From assembly GCA_947177165.1 (NCBI GenBank), contig CAMWTP010000003.1:84590-148589 (forward strand): a DNA stretch of 64,000 bases, given 5' to 3'. The DNA comes from an uncultured Lachnospiraceae bacterium. GTDB taxonomy: Bacteria; Bacillota; Clostridia; Lachnospirales; Lachnospiraceae. The notes under the pieces were generated by a model that saw nothing but the letters and a program-made list of their open reading frames with translations, had not been told where the DNA came from and did no database searches. Below, piece by piece: positions 60,988-64,000 of this stretch (position 1 is its first letter; every line of letters begins with the position of its first letter). The translations under genes and the position numbers were made by a program.

Positions 60988-62196
60988 TCATATACCAAAT
61001 GTTACATATTCTGACACAATAGGCGAATATTGCAAACCATTATATCTCATATATAATTTATATTTCTGGTTCAATTCTTTCATTTTCCTTGGTATTTCCC
61101 AAATGTGTGAATTATTATGATAGGAACAAACTGCTAATTTCGGCTTCTCTCTTCGAATGTGCTCCTTCGCTCCATCTAAAGCTAACAATTCACTTCCTTC
61201 AATATCCATTTTAATAAAAGTAACTGGTTCTGTAATATCCTCATCCAACGAAACCACCTTGATAAGTCTTTCGCCTTGTGATGACATCCTATTACTGGAA
61301 TCGTCCCCTCTATGCTCTAATATAAACATTTCACCACTTCTATCACACACACCTACATTTCTAATAATAATATTAGGATATAGTGACAAGTTTCGTGACA
61401 TTACATCCACATTTTCCTTCAACATCTCATAACAATATATTCTTTTATAAGATCCATAATTTTTAATGAATGATACTGTTGAATCACCAGTATATGCTCC
61501 TAAATCCACAAAAACCTCTTCCTGACCACAAGATATCAGATCATAATCATAATAATCGTAGAAATTATTTTCTCTTGCATGAGAAAGGTTTTTATAATCA
61601 GAATAAATCCAAAAAAACATGATTTTATATAAAACTCTTTTTGAACGATAATCTTCTAATTCATTGTATAACCAAATAAAATCCTCCAAATGTTCCGTTA
61701 ATTCCTGTGCGCGTTTATCAAATAACTCTGTAACACCCCTATCCAAATCTATCTTTCCCCAAAAATAGTAGTATTCATTATATGCATCGCAGATTTTCTG
61801 ATATAATTCGGAATCTATTTGCTGGATATTTCGCAATCCACAAATCATTTCATTAATCAATCCCGCCTTGCCAACATTGGAAATATGTATTATTAAATTG
61901 TGAAATTCATAATCTGTTTCCACCAGAATTTTTGAACGTTTCCCAAGTTCCTTTTCCACAAAGGATATCCATAAACTAACTTGATTTAAGAACTCACAAC
62001 GCCCTTTTTCGGGTTTGATTGGATACTCTAAAAGAGTATCACATCCATATATATGCACATTTATTTCTCTAATCTTATCTGTTACAGTTTGAGTCAATCG
62101 CACACATTCCTCTTCGCATACTGCTAAACTCAACATATTCTTTAGTTCATTAACCGATTTTAATGCTTGAAAAAGTACTATCAGCTCACTTCTCAT
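60988..62196 (-). CDS. FkbM-family methyltransferase with N-terminal extension
   Basis: Protein of 402 residues. The first 220 residues are helical and unrecognised. The FkbM methyltransferase domain lies at about 235-390: EEVFVDLGAYTGDSTVSFIKNYGSYKRIYCYEMLKENVDVM, IIIRNVGVCDRSGEMFILEHRG, VVSLDEDI, VTFIKMDIEGSELLALDGAKEHI, KPKLAVCSYHNNSHIWEIP. The KMDIEGSE motif is textbook FkbM. ATG at 62196 follows GGAG at 5 nt. TTG at 62244 is also open but has no site. Confidence 0.85.
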   Translation of the reverse strand: MRSELIVLFQALKSVNELKNMLSLAVCEEECVRLTQTVTDKIREINVHIYGCDTLLEYPIKPEKGRCEFLNQVSLWISFVEKELGKRSKILVETDYEFHNLIIHISNVGKAGLINEMICGLRNIQQIDSELYQKICDAYNEYYYFWGKIDLDRGVTELFDKRAQELTEHLEDFIWLYNELEDYRSKRVLYKIMFFWIYSDYKNLSHARENNFYDYYDYDLISCGQEEVFVDLGAYTGDSTVSFIKNYGSYKRIYCYEMLKENVDVMSRNLSLYPNIIIRNVGVCDRSGEMFILEHRGDDSSNRMSSQGERLIKVVSLDEDITEPVTFIKMDIEGSELLALDGAKEHIRREKPKLAVCSYHNNSHIWEIPRKMKELNQKYKLYMRYNGLQYSPIVSEYVTFGI

Positions 62197-62247
62197 AACT
62201 TCTCCATTTCTATTCGAAATTCTATCAATATATCTATCCCACAATTT

Positions 62248-63534
62248 TTAATATTTACTAATGTTTTTGTTTTCCGTCCATTGATCTAAATACATTTTTC
62301 TTTCTTCTTCGGTATAAAAATATTTCATATACTTATTATTGCAATAATATCGTTCTACACATTCTAATGGGACTTGCAAATTTCTGATTACATTTCTATA
62401 CACATAATAATATACTTTATTTTTTGCTATATTCTGCCTCAATAATCTGAAGTTTGTATTCCCAATAAATTCTCCAATTCTTCTTTCATTATTTTTTAGT
62501 TTTTCTAATTTTAAAAGCAAAATTTTTATATTATCCTTTTCTATATATCCATAACCTTCTTCTTTATTAAATGTATAGTCTAATATATCTATTCCAAAAA
62601 CATTTTTCAATTCATTTTCATACCAGTCAAAAATATTTCCATTCATTCCCCTAAGTTTATAATCAAAACGATAGGATATTGGTCCTAATGTCATCTTTTC
62701 TTCTTCATTTGTAATCACTTTATTCTTTAATATATCTTCAATGCTCTCTATGAAATCTGTATTTAAATCTTCAAAGATATCTAGACATGTTTCTTCAATA
62801 AGTTCAAAAATCATCGAAATATCCCGAATAATCGGTTCTCTTACTAAACTAATTATTTTTACTTCCTCTTTTCCCTTCACCGCTTCTATGAACAGCTTGT
62901 ATAATTCCTCCATTTCAATGCTCATAAAACTTTTTTCGAAAGCAAGGGCATGCACCTGTTCTACAGGAATCCCAAGTTCTTGCAATCCTTTGGTAATACT
63001 CGATGAACCAACCTTTCCAAACTGATAAACTAATATTGGATTTTCATTAAAGAAACGTTTCCAAACTATTGCATAATAATGGTAACTACACAAAGAATAG
63101 TACTCCCCCAATTCAGCTGCTCTCCAATATTCATACTGTTTAATAAACCGTTGTCTAAATGTTTCATTTAGTTTTATATGCTTTATATTCAAATATAAAA
63201 CGTACTTCACCCAAAAATAACTATATATATCACTTTCTAAAATTCCATACTCTAAAAGTCTGCTGGCAATTTCTTGCAAATAAACTGAAGCAATAATAAT
63301 AATACATTGCTTCTTTTTATATATTTCTACTAATTCACTAAATGACACAACAGGAATTTCATCTTTATTCTTATGACACTTTCGCTCATCGCTGTCGCAA
63401 AAACCAATTATTTTAATGCCGCTCCCTTTTATACAGTTATAAAACTGTTCACCAGTATTGCCACATCCATAAATAACTATATCTCTCTGCAGTAAAATAT
63501 GTGGTTTTTTAGTAAGGCTTAAATCATCTATCAT
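62248..63534 (-). CDS. Rossmann-module / NKWYS-type sulfotransferase-like capsular protein
   Basis: Protein of 428 residues. Residues 15-110 are the recurrent module (DIVIYGCGNTGEQFYNCIKG, IIGFCDSDERKCHKNKDEIP, IIIIASVYLQEI). Residues about 165-420 resemble the 'putative capsular polysaccharide synthesis' (NKWYS) family. ILVYQFGKVGSSSITKGLQEL looks like the phosphate-binding loop of sulfotransferases, and IISLVREPIIRDISMIF like their second PAPS-binding motif. A C-terminal NNKYMKYFYTEEE corresponds to the motif for which the family is named. A role in sulfating the glycan is therefore likely but unproven. AGGA precedes the ATG. Confidence 0.72.
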   Translation of the reverse strand: MIDDLSLTKKPHILLQRDIVIYGCGNTGEQFYNCIKGSGIKIIGFCDSDERKCHKNKDEIPVVSFSELVEIYKKKQCIIIIASVYLQEIASRLLEYGILESDIYSYFWVKYVLYLNIKHIKLNETFRQRFIKQYEYWRAAELGEYYSLCSYHYYAIVWKRFFNENPILVYQFGKVGSSSITKGLQELGIPVEQVHALAFEKSFMSIEMEELYKLFIEAVKGKEEVKIISLVREPIIRDISMIFELIEETCLDIFEDLNTDFIESIEDILKNKVITNEEEKMTLGPISYRFDYKLRGMNGNIFDWYENELKNVFGIDILDYTFNKEEGYGYIEKDNIKILLLKLEKLKNNERRIGEFIGNTNFRLLRQNIAKNKVYYYVYRNVIRNLQVPLECVERYYCNNKYMKYFYTEEERKMYLDQWTENKNISKY

Positions 63535-63570
63535 TATTTTCCTGTGCCCCTTTCCCTAGTTAAACCAAAA

Positions 63571-64000
63571 TTACCACCAAATATCCTGAAGACTTCTTCC
63601 AGTTTCACTTTCCATAAAATTTTTTTCATTCTCAAAAAAATTCTGCAAACTTTTTCTTGTACGCATACTTACTTTACTTTTATCAGAGATTTGATTTCTT
63701 CTAGTAAACTCAAACATCCTATTTTCTAGAAATGTTGTTAAACTATGAAAACAATAAATCCCACCATTTTTTTCTTCTGCTCTTAAATTTTTGTTAAAAA
63801 CCCTCAAATGCAAATACAGTTTTTGAATTAATGGGTATTTAGGAATAGAGTCTGTAACATTCGCTTTAATATTTACATTGACACAATCATACTTCAAATT
63901 AAAAAAGTCAATAATATCACGATATACTTTCTCTGGGTTTTTCTGCATATCTTCTAAAAAGATAATCTTAATGTTATTAAAATATCTTTTATACTCTTTT
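63571..64000 (-). CDS. Sulfotransferase family protein, 5' part outside window
   Basis: C-terminal 142 residues; the frame stays open to the window edge, so the start lies beyond 64000. YFNNIKIIFLEDMQKNPEKVYRDIIDFFNL matches the 'edlxxxPexvxxxixxFLgl' block of carbohydrate sulfotransferases. The end, SLQNFFENEKNFMESETGRSLQDIWW, matches their usual 'l..yf...n..l..llgrsl..w' finish. It transfers sulfate from PAPS to sugar hydroxyls or amines. Adjacent to a second sulfotransferase-like gene. An ATG at 63948 is internal and not the true start. Confidence 0.75.
   Translation of the reverse strand, partial: KEYKRYFNNIKIIFLEDMQKNPEKVYRDIIDFFNLKYDCVNVNIKANVTDSIPKYPLIQKLYLHLRVFNKNLRAEEKNGGIYCFHSLTTFLENRMFEFTRRNQISDKSKVSMRTRKSLQNFFENEKNFMESETGRSLQDIWW

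Overview
The window looks like a chromosomal segment of a gut-type Clostridia, most probably Lachnospiraceae. This is inferred from the mix of genes: type III glutamine synthetase, BspA-type leucine-rich repeats, a YARHG lipoprotein, a BlaR1/M56-like membrane stub, an Rpn-family remnant, and strong GGAGG ribosome sites. Nearly every gene lies on the minus strand. Only the transporter fragment at the left edge and the Rpn remnant are on the plus strand. Base composition changes visibly: about 1-31 kb is moderate GC, while about 31.7-64 kb is clearly AT-rich, as expected of an acquired glycan locus.

Layout. 1-1129: C-terminal part of a sodium:solute symporter. 1173-4387: MacB-type ABC exporter (ATPase and FtsX-like permease). 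4487-6548: three overlapping genes (M56-like membrane stub, RCC1-repeat protein, YARHG lipoprotein) behind a clear promoter and a BlaI-type palindrome. 6796-8330: two broken genes, an Rpn nuclease and a SUFU-domain protein. 8638-10749: glutamine synthetase III. 11101-13123: trmR and trhP, the two enzymes of 5-methoxyuridine formation at the tRNA wobble position.

13245-30215 is the most unusual part. It is a colinear block of nine genes: a LytTR regulator, a DUF6603 protein, six proteins of no family I can name, and a 1556-residue leucine-rich-repeat protein without a signal peptide. Start and stop codons overlap or nearly touch through most of the block. Two 9-bp direct repeats 21 bp apart precede the LytTR gene and look like its operator. 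Separated by a strong terminator, 30542-31435 encodes a secreted LysM protein with a C-terminal TNT (NAD+ glycohydrolase toxin) domain.

31724-64000 is a long run of surface-glycan genes: glycosyltransferases of the GT2, GT4, GT11 and GT32 types, a WbsX-like and a TagF-like enzyme, FkbM and other methyltransferases, a radical SAM/SPASM enzyme, a PIG-L deacetylase, WbqC, two Maf/DUF115-like proteins and two sulfotransferase-like proteins. At least eleven gene products or fragments carry the same small Rossmann-like module (WGxGxxG...GFxDxD), fused to different catalytic domains or alone behind a membrane anchor. Between 33.3 and 40.4 kb the block GT4 - anchored Rossmann protein - methyltransferase - FkbM is duplicated in tandem, and the copies have decayed through deletions, frameshifts and a gene fusion.

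The glycan genes probably build and decorate (methylate, sulfate, deacetylate, fucosylate) a surface polysaccharide or glycoprotein glycan. The function of the LytTR-DUF6603 block is unknown and it is the best candidate here for an undescribed system.
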